Below are positions 47,755 to 58,653 of a stretch of 64,000 nucleotides of DNA, piece by piece. The stretch covers positions 5,394,001 to 5,458,000 of the forward strand of contig JAEVHH010000004.1 in NCBI GenBank assembly GCA_017607445.1, read 5' to 3'. The notes beneath the pieces are model-generated. The model was not told the origin of the DNA, ran no database searches, and saw only the letters and a list, made by a program, of their open reading frames with translations. The stretch's first letter is position 1. Each line of letters starts with the position of its first letter. This DNA comes from Histoplasma ohiense (Eukaryota > Ascomycota > Eurotiomycetes > Onygenales > Ajellomycetaceae). A program made the translations under genes and the position numbers.

Positions 47755-48336
47755 CTAGACACTTTCTCTCAAAATTCCAGCCTCACGCAATGCTGGGATT
47801 GCGTGGTTGTTCGTCCATTCATTACATTTGAAGATGGGCAGACGTTGCTCGTCAGGCCCATAGCGCTCTCCACTCTCTTTCGTCCAAATCATTTCAGTCA
47901 TCCTACCAGGCTCCGCCCAAAAGTTTAGCCCTTGCTGTTTGGGCGGTGTTGGCAAAGCTTTCAAAATAGCACTGATTCTCCCCGAATCATAATCAGCCTT
48001 GAGAACCCATCCAATCAACACCGATCGGTTCAAACTCGCGGACACCCCGGGAGTATAGTTATCTTTCTCTTCATACCTCATGCCACCAGCTGCAATGATG
48101 TCACCAGTGACATGGAATAGTGTTCCCTTCCGGTTCTCCGGGTTCGTTTCAATGAAGATACCTTCATGGTATCGTTTGTCTGGGTCAAGAGGATCGTGGG
48201 CTACCGTGTCAAGCTCCGGTTTGAAAACTGGATACCATTTTTGCTGTGGCAGTGGGTTAGACATGGGGACGTCGAAGGTATCGAATGAAGGGTTTGTGCT
48301 CTTGATCAAACAGTCGATTCTTTGGAAATCCGCCAT
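47755..48336 (-). CDS. Conserved-looking protein of unknown function
   Basis: A single open frame of 193 residues starting MADFQRIDCLIKS. The sequence is globular, well mixed and free of low complexity: KWYPVFKPELDTVAHDP, GIFIETNPENRKGTLFHVTGDI, MRYEEKDNYTPG, then a C-terminal WAEPGRMTEMIWTKESGERYG and CNEWTNNHAIPALREAGIL. It has no signal peptide or membrane helix. I think similar proteins occur in other ascomycetes but cannot name a family. Balanced codon use and the full-length open frame in an AT-rich neighbourhood support a real gene. Confidence 0.65.
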   Translation of the reverse strand: MADFQRIDCLIKSTNPSFDTFDVPMSNPLPQQKWYPVFKPELDTVAHDPLDPDKRYHEGIFIETNPENRKGTLFHVTGDIIAAGGMRYEEKDNYTPGVSASLNRSVLIGWVLKADYDSGRISAILKALPTPPKQQGLNFWAEPGRMTEMIWTKESGERYGPDEQRLPIFKCNEWTNNHAIPALREAGILRESV

Positions 48337-48398
48337 TTCTCAGAGAACGACAACACATCATATATCAACCACATATCGATTGATGATAGATTGCAGAC

Positions 48399-48793
48399 CT
48401 GATCTGACACATGTTGGTTCAACCTCTCAGTCTTTGATATCAGCACACTGATACAGTGTGGTTGGTGTTCTAACCATCAGCTAGTAACAGAAATATCCCT
48501 GCAAAGAAAGAGAGGAAACCAATTCATATCTGGACTGCACAGGAAAAGATCAGAAACAATACAGTCTTTCTGAGTGAGTTTGCTTCATGTAGACAACTAT
48601 TTTATGCATAACTCAAACCAGTTTACATTCTACGCCGTGTCTTCTAACTGATTCTTTGAAAAAAATCTACTCTTATTTAGAGACTATGAAGAGCTGATCT
48701 AATAAATGTTGATTGAATATCTCAGCCTTTGATATCAGCATGCTATCTTGATACAGCGGTTGGTATTCTAATCATAAGTTAGTGTGATAGAAA

Positions 48794-48826
<33 letters not shown>

Positions 48827-48992
48827 AAAGAAAGAGAACAACTCGATTTATATTTATACAGCACAGATAAATCAGAAAAAACAAAGCCCTTCTAACTAGA
48901 TTGGATTTATTCAGATAAATCATTCTATAGAACTAACTATGTGTCAAATCAGTCTATACAGTAAGCTGTGCCTTGTAACTGATCTCTGTTAG
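48399..48992. repeat. Direct duplication, about 295-bp period, diverged
   Basis: Copy 1 (about 48399-48660) and copy 2 (about 48694-48992) share CTGATCT..., CTCAG.CTTTGATATCAGCA, GATACAG...GGTTGGT.TTCTAA, AGAAATATC, ACAAAGAAAGAGA and further blocks in the same order. Many copy-1 C or G positions are T or A in copy 2, as expected if one copy decayed by C-to-T change. It includes no coding frame. Confidence 0.7.
48796..48824. repeat. CT dinucleotide microsatellite
   Basis: About 14 CT units inside copy 2 of the duplicated segment; copy 1 has only CCCTG at the corresponding place, so the repeat expanded after duplication. Confidence 0.85.
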
Positions 48993-49048
48993 TATCTAAA
49001 CATGCTTACTTCAAGAAGTAGCAAGCAGCACAGAACTAGTGTAGAAAC

Positions 49049-49050
<2 letters not shown>

Positions 49051-49080
<30 letters not shown>
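49051..49080. repeat. ATCT tetranucleotide microsatellite
   Basis: About seven uninterrupted ATCT units in AT-rich non-coding sequence. Confidence 0.85.
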
Positions 49081-49081
<1 letters not shown>

Positions 49082-50343
49082 ATATTTCTCATGTGAGCTC
49101 CATATTCAGCTATTGATACATGTATCTTTGAGTGTATAACTGTTATAAAGATCAATCAATATAAATACAATGGTTCTTATTGGAGGGGGGGGATGCGGTT
49201 AGCAAACCTCGCAATCTCTTTTCCAAGGAAGATTAAATTCATTCAACAACACTTTGGCAAAAGTGGTGAAAAGAGTTGAATATTGCAATGAATGAATGAA
49301 TGAAGATAGAACTTGTTAAAACTTTCACTTCTTGAGGAAAAAAAAAAAAAACATCTTTGTTTGTTTCTGACCAACTAAGTTGCTAAACTATTGCTAAACT
49401 ACCCTACCCCCTTCCACTTTTTTGATTCTGTTACAAAAAAGTGGCTGGCATTTTTGACCGAAAACCGAAAACGATAAATATATCGTTACCACTTTTCTTA
49501 AATATGCCACGGGCGGCTATTTTTTTATTTTTTTTTATTTTTGGTATATAGAGAGATACATATAAATATATATGCATACTTTTATACTCTTTCGTCCAAC
49601 TCTGCCATGGGTGTTCCGTCCTGAAAGTTCGATAAATAGAAAAGCTGCCTGTCGTGCCGTGCCGTGCAGTGCCGTCTGTCATGTTTGCCTTTGCCAATGG
49701 GGAACCAGACGATGACAATAAAAATGGTTAAAAACATAGTAGTAGAAGGGAAAACAACGACGGTAGGGCTGAAAGAAATCGCAGAGAACCACAAATATGG
49801 TGATACATCCCCAAAACAACATTGTAGTAGAAACGAATCGATAGCAGTTGAGAACGCCGCTCCAGGTGTACCAAATGAAGACCTTGTAATCTCCCCCAAA
49901 CCAGCACCATCTCATTTCCGCCGTGCGAAATTGCATGTATGCCCCAATAACGGATGTAAAACGTGTTATAGTACAAGCAAATATTGGCCGTTAGGGACAA
50001 ACCAATCCTTGCCTTCAGCTAGGGAATGCGCGAAAAATGTTGAGACAAAAAGGGTGTGTATACAACAAGCCGAAAACAAGGTAAGACAGCTTAAAAAGCA
50101 GAGAGAGAAATGTATGAATTGAAAAATTGGGACATGGTTCAAGCGATTCAATCGGGAAGGGTAGAGACGAAATCAAAGCAGCAGCAGCAGCAGGCAGGCA
50201 GGCAGGCAGGCAGGCAACAAACAACCAACAGTCCAGATATTGTCAGCAAAGAGGGGCGAAAAATTGACAAGGGGAAAAAAAAGAAATAAGGGGAGTAAGA
50301 TAGCATAGTTGTAGGTTGCTTTTGAGTGAATGCAAGCCTGTAT

Positions 50344-52275
50344 TTAAATGTGAAGGTCATGCCAACCGCCAATCCAATCGAACTCATCATCGACGCGATC
50401 GCAAGGGACAACGACGACCGAAGCTTTCTTCGGTTTGATTGTTTCAAAGGGGTCACGACGCCAGTCAATGTCAAGGAAATGCTGGTCGACATGGCGGTCC
50501 TCAAAGCCCGGAGTGCCAAAGCCTGCATCCTTGCGCCAGCTTTTCGACAGTTGCTTCTGTTTCCTCAAGCGAGGGGTATCATCTTGTTTCGGATGGTACT
50601 TGCGTCGCCTGTTCCCGAGAGCAGCCCATTTGTCCATGGCCGATTGCTTGGGGAAATGCTTTGGTGAAGGAAAATTAGATCCAGGGATATGGTTCTCCAT
50701 CAAGTCCTTGTTTGGTTTTCGAGGAGTCGGAATTGCGACGCTCTTGTTGTGGTTGTCGTTAGGGGTACCGGACCGAGAATTCGCAAATGACAAGCTTTGG
50801 GCTTCAGATAAACCAGTCGGACGGGGTGTTGTCTTCTCCATTTGGCTATCCTGGCTCCAGCTACGGGCATTTTGCTCCTTTCGTTGCTTTATCGTCTCAT
50901 TCTCACTCTCTTCTTCCTCTTCATCCCATAGATCGCTCCAGCTCTTGGACATTTCATTGTTACCCTTTCCAAAGATCATTGACATGGCTGGGATGGGTCT
51001 TCCAGCACGGGTAGGAAGAGAGCCACTAATCGGGACAGGATCAGAATGGACTGCGAAGCGTTTCTCGGCGGGTCGAATGGTCATCGACTTGAACGACGTC
51101 CCAAAGGTTGAGCCTAATGCAGAAATTGATGGCGACCCGGATTGTACAGAATACCAAGACATGGCTTCCTCTTCCGAAGCGGGGAATAGATCTTCGGAGT
51201 AGCTTTCCGTATCTGGGATTATAGACAGTTGTCGAATCGGTTGGGGAGGGGAAGCTTGCAAAGCCTTTGCCCACGGGAAGGAATCTCCCTGATTGATATG
51301 AGGGCTGGTGATAGAAGGAGTTCGAAGGGGCTCTCTATCCGCATTTGCGGGGACAATCTCACGGTCTTCGGTGCAGAAGTCATCAAGCACCTCGTCATCA
51401 GTGGTGAAACAAACAGCACGCAGGATGGATTCGCGAACCCCAGACAGCGAGCGTTTTTTGGGGTCAAGTGCCATCGCATTGGAGAGTATCTCGAAAGTGT
51501 CTTGAGACATGTTGTGGAAGATGTCAAAGAGAGACTGGCGGTCACGGGTATAGTCGGCGAAGAAGATATCAGATTCAGTTGGGGTAACGAAGGGATTCCT
51601 CGCAAACAGGATATTCAGAAGACAGATTCCAACGGACCAGATGTCGGCTTGTTCAGTCGAGTAGCCGGTTGGAGTGGGATCGTATTGCTCCGGGGCCATA
51701 TAGCGATCACTTCCAACGCATACCTCGTAGGACCAAGGGCTGCGGGTGGCCAGACCGAAATCTCCAAGCTTCATCGAGCCGTCATGAGTGAGAAATATGT
51801 TCTCAGGCTTGATATCTCGATGGTATAGGCCTTTTGAGTGCATATACTCAACAGCGCTTACAAGCTGCAACATCAATGCACGAACATGCTCGGTTTCCAA
51901 AGGGCCGCGATTGCTCCTTATGGCCTCGTACAGATCTCCCATAGAGCAATATTCAAGAACCAAGAATATATGGCATTCCGTTTCAAAAGAGTTGAGTAGG
52001 TTAACGATATTTGGGTGGTGTCCCAGGCGGGTATGGCACTCCAACTCTTCGGATCGTTCGTCAACGGCTAGAGGGTACGAGTCTCCAGAGGCAGTCTTGG
52101 TCATGCATTTGATAGCGACCTGGTCACCAGTTACAATGTCCTCTGCAAGGAAAACCATCCCAAAGGAGCCATGATTCAACGGGGCCACAGTGCGGTACCG
52201 ATCATTGAGAAGCTCCCCCTTGACAAATTTATCCCGCATGCAATCCATGTTTTCCATTGAGAGCTGGGAGTCCAT
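50344..52275 (-). CDS. Ser/Thr protein kinase, Ksp1/Ran1-like
   Basis: A single exon of 643 residues. The kinase domain covers about 27-290: glycine loop NHGSFGMV (34-41), VAIK with Lys56, catalytic HRDIKPEN (152-159), DFGLA (172-176), then GSDRYMAPEQYD and DIWSVGICLLNILFARNPF. The YCSMGDLYEAI hinge and the MAPEQY block are typical of the fungal Ksp1/Ran1 (Pat1) group. Ksp1 acts in TORC1/PKA nutrient signalling and autophagy control in yeast, and Ran1 blocks meiosis in fission yeast; which role applies here is not readable. The 350-residue C-terminal tail is disordered, acidic in its middle (WDEEEEESENE), and ends with a short conserved-looking DEFDWIGGWHDLHI. All catalytic residues are present. 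Confidence 0.92.
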   Translation of the reverse strand: MDSQLSMENMDCMRDKFVKGELLNDRYRTVAPLNHGSFGMVFLAEDIVTGDQVAIKCMTKTASGDSYPLAVDERSEELECHTRLGHHPNIVNLLNSFETECHIFLVLEYCSMGDLYEAIRSNRGPLETEHVRALMLQLVSAVEYMHSKGLYHRDIKPENIFLTHDGSMKLGDFGLATRSPWSYEVCVGSDRYMAPEQYDPTPTGYSTEQADIWSVGICLLNILFARNPFVTPTESDIFFADYTRDRQSLFDIFHNMSQDTFEILSNAMALDPKKRSLSGVRESILRAVCFTTDDEVLDDFCTEDREIVPANADREPLRTPSITSPHINQGDSFPWAKALQASPPQPIRQLSIIPDTESYSEDLFPASEEEAMSWYSVQSGSPSISALGSTFGTSFKSMTIRPAEKRFAVHSDPVPISGSLPTRAGRPIPAMSMIFGKGNNEMSKSWSDLWDEEEEESENETIKQRKEQNARSWSQDSQMEKTTPRPTGLSEAQSLSFANSRSGTPNDNHNKSVAIPTPRKPNKDLMENHIPGSNFPSPKHFPKQSAMDKWAALGNRRRKYHPKQDDTPRLRKQKQLSKSWRKDAGFGTPGFEDRHVDQHFLDIDWRRDPFETIKPKKASVVVVPCDRVDDEFDWIGGWHDLHI

Positions 52276-55200
52276 AGCAAAGGGGGAGCAATGAAGGGCC
52301 TGGCGGTGATGCGACCGCTAAGGAGATGAGACGAAAGAAGGGAACAAACCAAAACCAAGGTGGAAAAAAAAATAAAAAAAATAATAGAAGATATATATAG
52401 ACAAGTGGATAGATGATGTGCAAGGATAATAATATATGAGATCCCCTCCACCGGATGGAGATGGGGAATACCGGCGGGGGCCAAAAGGCGAGCGAAAGAA
52501 GAACGAAAATACCGTAACTTCGGATCAGAGGCTCATATAAGCAAGATGTCGATATATGAATACAAAAGAAATGCTGTCGTCCGGGACTTGGTGGTGGTAC
52601 GGTACCGCCGCAAAACGTAAAGAGAGTAGAAAAATGGGTAAAGACCGTTTTATGATTGCATCTGGGAAGTCTGAGTGGCTGGACTGGATCCTAGAAAATG
52701 AAGAGAAAAGAAGGTGGGTGGAATCGACAGTCGACGGTCGAGTAGTTGAATAAAACCAGTATGGTAGAACGTCAAGAGAAGTAAGAAGAGAGTTGAGATT
52801 AAATCGCTGCGTTAAAAGTTCGTGATTGGAAATGAAAAAAAAAGGCGAAGAATTAGAGAGGATTATTACAGGTGGTTGGAGAACCTCGAACACCTGGCTG
52901 GAAGGTTCGTCGGAGATGGAAGTTGATGCTGAATCAAGGGCCTTGTATGGAACGGAAGGTGGACACTTGGTTCAAACAACAATAACAGAAGACGATGAGT
53001 CACGGATCCAGAGGGCGACACAGGCAAGGTTGGGCTCAGCTTCAGACAAAAAGAGAATATCCACACGTCAAGGTAAGGTCTGAGCGGGTTTATTTGATGT
53101 CCAAAGGGCCTGCGTAGCAAACCGTCACTGACGACTCGAAGGTCTGTTATCGATGCACTTGTCGAACAGATGACATCTGAGGGTGGTTGCCGGCTTGATG
53201 ACTGTGATCACAAAGCGGTGGTGTTTTGAAGGCCCTGTGCTCGAGGACCACACCGAATTCCTCGGCTGCTCTAAAGACTCAACCGACCAAGAGGAGGAAG
53301 AGGGCGCTTGGTTGGTCCTAATGAGACGAAAAGAGATGATTGACGACGACCAAAAAAAGGAAGGCTACTTTGGTGTTCTTGACAGAAGCGAGAGAAGCGA
53401 GGTCGTTGGGCTTGGGAGGTGAGAGAAGGAGAACGGAGGAGAGCAGTGCACCGCAACGAAGCGGACCAAGAAGTGTGGATACGAGATCTTTCGTCCTTGA
53501 ACTAGTACACTCTCATTCCGGATTCGAGATGGGTCGTAGCTGGATGGAGTTCGAAGAGGAGGCGAAACAGAGTAGGTGGGAGATGGGGCGAAAGGAGGAG
53601 GTGATGATGGGGAGAGACGGCGGACGAAGAGAAGATGGGAGATGGAAGACGGAGGAGACGGAGGAGACGGAGGAGACGGAGATGGATAGGAAACGAGGAG
53701 GTGAAGGAGAGAAGACGGACAGGAGGAAAAAGGAGGAGGGATGGGATGGGAAAAGGAATGGATGATGTGATGGCTGAGGGAGATGAAGATCCGGGGGAAG
53801 GTGAGAGAACAGCCAAGAAGCGTCTTCGGCGGTGTAGGGCCTTGGCCTTTGGGCACTTTGGGCGCTGGGGTGCTGGGGCACTGGCCACTGGCCACTGGGC
53901 TGCCTTGGTACCTGGGCTGAAGGCCGGTACCTCGACGTGACTTCGCGACTCCTGCAATCTGGGGATGATGACGTGCGAAGGGTGGCGAGTCAGCGGTTCC
54001 CACGAGGTATCTCCTGACCTTGTTTGACTCACTGGTGACTTGGTCGGCGCGTGGCGCTGGGAGCTGGCCCAATCATAATCGCCACGCACAACCTCTTTAC
54101 GTAAGCCGGCTGCTCGCAATCAACGAGCTAATTAGCTGCCGGGCCTCTTGCCCAGACAGCCGGTGGGTGTGGTAATTACGGAGTCTGTTCCGTGGAAACA
54201 GTGCTTTCCTGGCCTTCCGACCGACCTGGAGTGCGTCCATAGTCTGTAGTCCCGCTACCAACAAACCTCAACAAACAATAATAAGAGAGACATCTCCAGT
54301 CCATCCACGCTTATCACCACCGCAACGGCCGCAACATTATGCAAGTCTACGTATCCAGACAACCTGGTACTCCGTAGAAGCACTTCCCATAACCTCAAGG
54401 GTCCATTGCTCCCACTCCACTCCTTATTTGCTACGTAGACGTTATTGCGTCCTTCGATGGTGGCAGCATCTAGCCCTCAAACCCATATTCGTGTTTAGTT
54501 TCAAACTTCTCTAGCGTAGACTAGTCAACGACACTAAACCACTTTCTGATGCTGGCTGCGTGTACTCCGTACAGACTTCGTGCAGTGGCCTCTCCTCAAA
54601 ACTAAAAAAAGGGGTTGAGCCAACCACAACAACAAGCCCTTTCCCTCGTCCCGCAAGGCACGTCCCATGGGCCGACTGCCAGCTCATTGGACGGGCCAAG
54701 GAGGAGCTCGAAGCTCGTTGCTCCTGCGGAGGTTCGGTTGATGACGCCAGCGCTAAATGACGGCAAAAACGGGGGTGGGCCTCCCTCGATGACTGGTCGG
54801 ATTGCTGCCCGATGCTCAAATGATTCAGGACGGCTGGGCGCTAGGACCCAAAACCGCAAAGCGTCATCCATCCAAGACCAAATTCGTGCAGAACGCGTTG
54901 GGGGGAAGTAAGAGTCTTCCACAGTTGTTCCAAAACAGCTGGGCTTTGCTCCTGAACTGAGCAGTGTCATGCAGCGAAGTGGGGTGGTTCTGTTGTTACG
55001 CCGCCCTGGGGCGGGCCGAATCCTGAGCAAAATGGGGCCAAAATAGGGGTGGTTGTGAGTCGTGACACGAACTTGCGTTGCGAGAGCTGGCATGGGTCAG
55101 AGGAACCTAGTATTAATGGAGTACACTGTATCCTAATTTTATCCATGACCATGATATTATGTACGGAGTATGGATATTTGCTTCGCATTCTTGAGCGAGA

Positions 55201-57580
55201 AGATTTTCTTGACGCAGCTAAAGGATCAAGCAAATTACCCTCATTGGCTTCTCCTGCCCTCATGCATGCTGCAGATTTCGTCCTCCCTCCACATCCATCA
55301 TGAAACAAGACGATCTCTCGTCTCAAGGCTACAGGTGGATCAAGCCGAACAGCAGGGAAATACAGCCTCCTGAGACGCCAGTCACAGATTTCAAAAGTGT
55401 CGCGGAGATACCCCGCCCGACCGTGTGTTATGTAATGGGCTACGTGGAGGAGTCGGAGTGTATACCGAACATCTGGTGCTGCACCAAGGACAAACTATTA
55501 TTTCTTCGAATTCCACTAACACCCAATGAAGTGTACTGTATTCTGTACATACTCTCCAGATATCATTGCCGGATTGCAGGCGCGGTTGGCTGGTCCTGTG
55601 ATTATCGCCATTTACAGTTTCAGGACCGGGCTGCGTTATTCTTTATTTTCCACACCCTGGCATCTCACCAGCGGCTGTGGAAATTTTACAACAAGATGTG
55701 ATGAGGGCCGAGGAGGCAAAAGACACACCAACTGGAGTTGATGGGATGCAGACATGGGGCAATGAATATGTGTACAGAACCTTGGTAATCTGCTTTTGAG
55801 CTGATGAAAAGATAAAAATAACTATCCTTCAAATATGAAGTTTACTTACTATCCTACACCGAAGAGCTCTATCAATCTATCTTGGAAGACCATCAGTCCC
55901 TGACTTTCTTCTGATAAATCATTATCATCCTAGCACTCTGCTACTACTCCGTACTTCTTCCTCAATTGAATAGTTAATTAAAATCTTACTTCTTCCGTTG
56001 GATCTGCGGGCATCATAAATTCGCTGATGAGCTAAATCCCTCTATCAATGGTTCTCGTCCTATTACTGCTCTTGTTGTCGGCTTAGCCCAGTTGGATACA
56101 TACAGTACATAAGCAGAATCCATTCCTTTCACATCAATTCATCGATCATCATTCTAGTTGACCATCACACTACTGCATACCGGTTATCCATGCATATTTC
56201 TACCCACTTGGAAACATTTACAGCGTATTACGAGATGGTCAGGGAAATCAATAAAGCGGTCTACGAAGCGGGGAGAAAAAAAAAAAAAAGGATCCATCCC
56301 CCCCCACACCAAGTTCAACATGGGAACGGGGCACGGGGCGGCAATCATATATTTGTATAACTATACGCAGTATACAAGGGCCCAAGATAACAAACAACAG
56401 CTGGGGCAAAACCAGCGAAACAGGGGAACAGAGACGTGTATGCACAACAGGCGCTGGAAACACGTACGTGGACTGTGCATGCCTTGATCAAAATGTCCCT
56501 ACTGTTCTGGAGCTCTACGCGCCATAACATGTCAGGTAACCCCCTGCTAAGGGTACAGGACTTCATGTACATGTACCTCGGACAAATATATGTATAAACA
56601 TGATGTACCCTTGAATGAACTTGAGTTCACCGCTGTTGTTGTCGCCCATTATTTCACCTCCATTTTTCTTCATCTTGCAGCGTGCTAATGTAGAACACAG
56701 CCTAGCCCGTAAGGAGGAGTGGTTTTCATGCGAAAGAGCTAGGGTCGATTTTTTTTTTTTAATGATGGCGATGAATCACCAACGCTTTCCTTAACAACAA
56801 TAGTCATACTGTTGGGCAAGAAAATCCCTCGAATTTTCTTTTGATCCAACTATTAAGTTAATTACTAATGAATGTTAACTCATTACAGTAATATATCAAT
56901 ATCTGTTCTGTACTTTTTCTGTTGTGATTGTTGCCTCATTTGATCTTTGTTTGCTTAGCATATTTGAATCCGGCTCACAAGCTCCATTCATCTATCACAT
57001 TTCAACCCAAGGTCTATCATATCTATGCTCATGGTATGATACTTTCTTTGTGTGTGTTTCTTTGTTTGTTTCTTTGTTTGTTTGCTCTTCCCACTCTTTT
57101 CTTTGCCTCTCACTTTGGTTTTTCTTCGAACCATTTCAGTTCGCCTATTTTGTCTTGGTTCAGAGAGAAGTATAAAAGGCTCCCCTGTTCTGAGTATCTA
57201 TATTTATATTCTTAAACTGTAAGAAATCATACTCCGCAAATCGACTGGAAATTCATATCTCAACAGAAAACCATTTTGACGGTGTAAAAGACCGTTGAGT
57301 TGGTGTGAGATTAACTAGATGTGTAAGGGGAGAAAAATTAGATTGGTATGCTAATATTATGTGATGGGAAGCAAACAGGGGAACAAAAATGCAGAATTGT
57401 AGGAAGTTATGATGTATGATAAGCAGATACAGAAATGCAGCTTGAGCATACGAGGTCACAATGTCATAGCATAATCTTCGCAAGCTATTTTTAGATTATA
57501 GGTATACTAACTATAGACACCCGGAATTATAGGACCAAGTTACTCAATCCGACTAATAATGTCGTCTCTGGCTGCTTCGA
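52276..57580. other. Long gene-poor stretch
   Basis: The first 1.9 kb is a balanced or GC-rich upstream region of the kinase gene. Overlapping minus-strand frames of 122-235 residues at 53365-54119 are Ser/Pro-rich mirror images of a purine-rich repeat, so I do not call them. From 54100 to 55950 several copies of TACGGAGTA or its complement occur. The frame 55300-55701 (133 residues) is unrecognised and unsupported. From 55750 the sequence is AT-rich without coding signal. Confidence 0.45.
53651..53680. repeat. GGAGGAGAC-type short tandem repeat
   Basis: Three to four units of a 9-base purine-rich repeat in the upstream region of the kinase gene. It creates the spurious Ser/Pro-rich minus-strand frames there. 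Confidence 0.75.
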
Positions 57581-58489
57581 TTATAGTAGAGCATCCATAT
57601 CTGTGAGAAATTGCCTCAGAATGTCGCCCAAATTGTCCTTCCTGATCGAATACGTCCCTGTCGCAGGCTCATATTTCACCTGTTCCACATCATCCTGCAG
57701 CACCAGCCAGCATGCAATGAGTAAGCCTTCAACCTCCCAACCAATGCGAACGGCAATGTCCGGGAAAACATCCAAACCACTTCCTCTGTCACACCCCTGC
57801 GCGGTAAACGAGTTCTCATATATGTCCTGCCACGCAAAATAGAACGGCGCTAGTGTGGGATATCGAGCCTCGATTATGTCCTCATCGACGTGAATCTCGT
57901 CAGGTGGGTTGTGAGGTGACCTTGTGTCATACCAAAGATACGATGTTTGCCAGTCTGGAAACAATCGATAATGATATCGACACTCGCTTCTTTGTGGCTC
58001 CACTCCGTGTCTCTGATCAACCTCTGTGGAAATATCAACAGTGCTATTGATGTCACCGCAGTTAACGACTGTCAGTTGTAGTCCATATGCAGTTTCTAGG
58101 AAAAGGCGTTCTTCACTCGAACGTTTCCATGAAACAAACAATTTTGTCAGTCGCGCGATCGCATGCGTACATTTCCACAGAAACATCTTTAGAAAGGTTG
58201 TCAATTTCAGCAGATATGATGTAACAGGACGATATGTATAAGAGCTTTTGGAGCATTCTGAATTCGGGTGGGCTTCGCTCACACTGCCGCTGTTTGGATC
58301 CTGCGAGAGCTTGCTTCCCTGGTCTTTAACAGAAGATGAGTTCGGTGGCAGACCGGGATCGGACGGTTGAACGGACCAGGAATCGACTGCCGTCTGTCTC
58401 TGGTATATAAATACCCATAAAGGCTGTAGTGGAGTTGTCATAGCTGAGGTTGTTGGACAGACTAACTGGAGTTTGACCACGAGCCTCAC
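57581..58489 (-). CDS. Unrecognised protein, divergent from the toxin-like gene
   Basis: An open frame of 302 residues. The first 110 residues are polar and include a basic or hydrophobic stretch (LLKLTTFLKMFLWKC, about 93-107) that could be a membrane-proximal helix. The second half is more ordered: LETAYGLQLTVVNCGDIN, CRYHYRLFPDWQTSYLWYD, EARYPTLAPFYFAWQDIYE, DVFPDIAVRIGWEVEGLLIACWLVLQDDVEQVKYEP, ending in an acidic helix. No family is recognised. M1 is followed by a second Met at 17, either of which could be the start. The gene begins 164 bp from the divergent neighbour, so the two may share a promoter. An antitoxin or immunity-like role is only a hypothesis from position. Confidence 0.5.
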   Translation of the reverse strand: MRLVVKLQLVCPTTSAMTTPLQPLWVFIYQRQTAVDSWSVQPSDPGLPPNSSSVKDQGSKLSQDPNSGSVSEAHPNSECSKSSYTYRPVTSYLLKLTTFLKMFLWKCTHAIARLTKLFVSWKRSSEERLFLETAYGLQLTVVNCGDINSTVDISTEVDQRHGVEPQRSECRYHYRLFPDWQTSYLWYDTRSPHNPPDEIHVDEDIIEARYPTLAPFYFAWQDIYENSFTAQGCDRGSGLDVFPDIAVRIGWEVEGLLIACWLVLQDDVEQVKYEPATGTYSIRKDNLGDILRQFLTDMDALL

Positions 58490-58653
58490 CGTTTTTGATG
58501 GTCATATAGGTATGCTTATATAATCAAACCCAACTGCCCCGCATAGTTAGCGTTGATGAACTTGTTTTCAGCGGATCAAGTAAACTTAAATTCGAAAACA
58601 TATTACCCCACCAAGGGATCAAGCCTTAGTTTCAATGGACGACTCCTCTCTTT

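Larger units (their letters stand above)
48337..50343. other. Repeat-rich AT spacer and kinase 3' region
   Basis: Contains a direct duplication (48399-48992), CT and ATCT microsatellites and, from about 49430, the likely 3' region of the kinase gene. Overlapping frames on both strands at 49582-50224 are low-complexity or hydrophobic and have no recognisable content. A GGCA tetranucleotide run lies near 50191-50217. Confidence 0.45.

Noticed and set aside
49664..50122. 152-residue plus-strand frame and overlapping hydrophobic minus-strand frames
   Set aside because: Both strands are open with no recognisable domain; more likely the 3' region of the kinase gene.
53365..54119. Minus-strand frames of up to 235 residues
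   Set aside because: Ser/Pro-rich low-complexity sequence created by a purine-rich tandem repeat; three overlapping frames are equally open.
55300..55701. 133-residue plus-strand frame
   Set aside because: No family resemblance, and the overlapping frame at 55526-55741 is equally open; in a gene-poor AT-leaning stretch.
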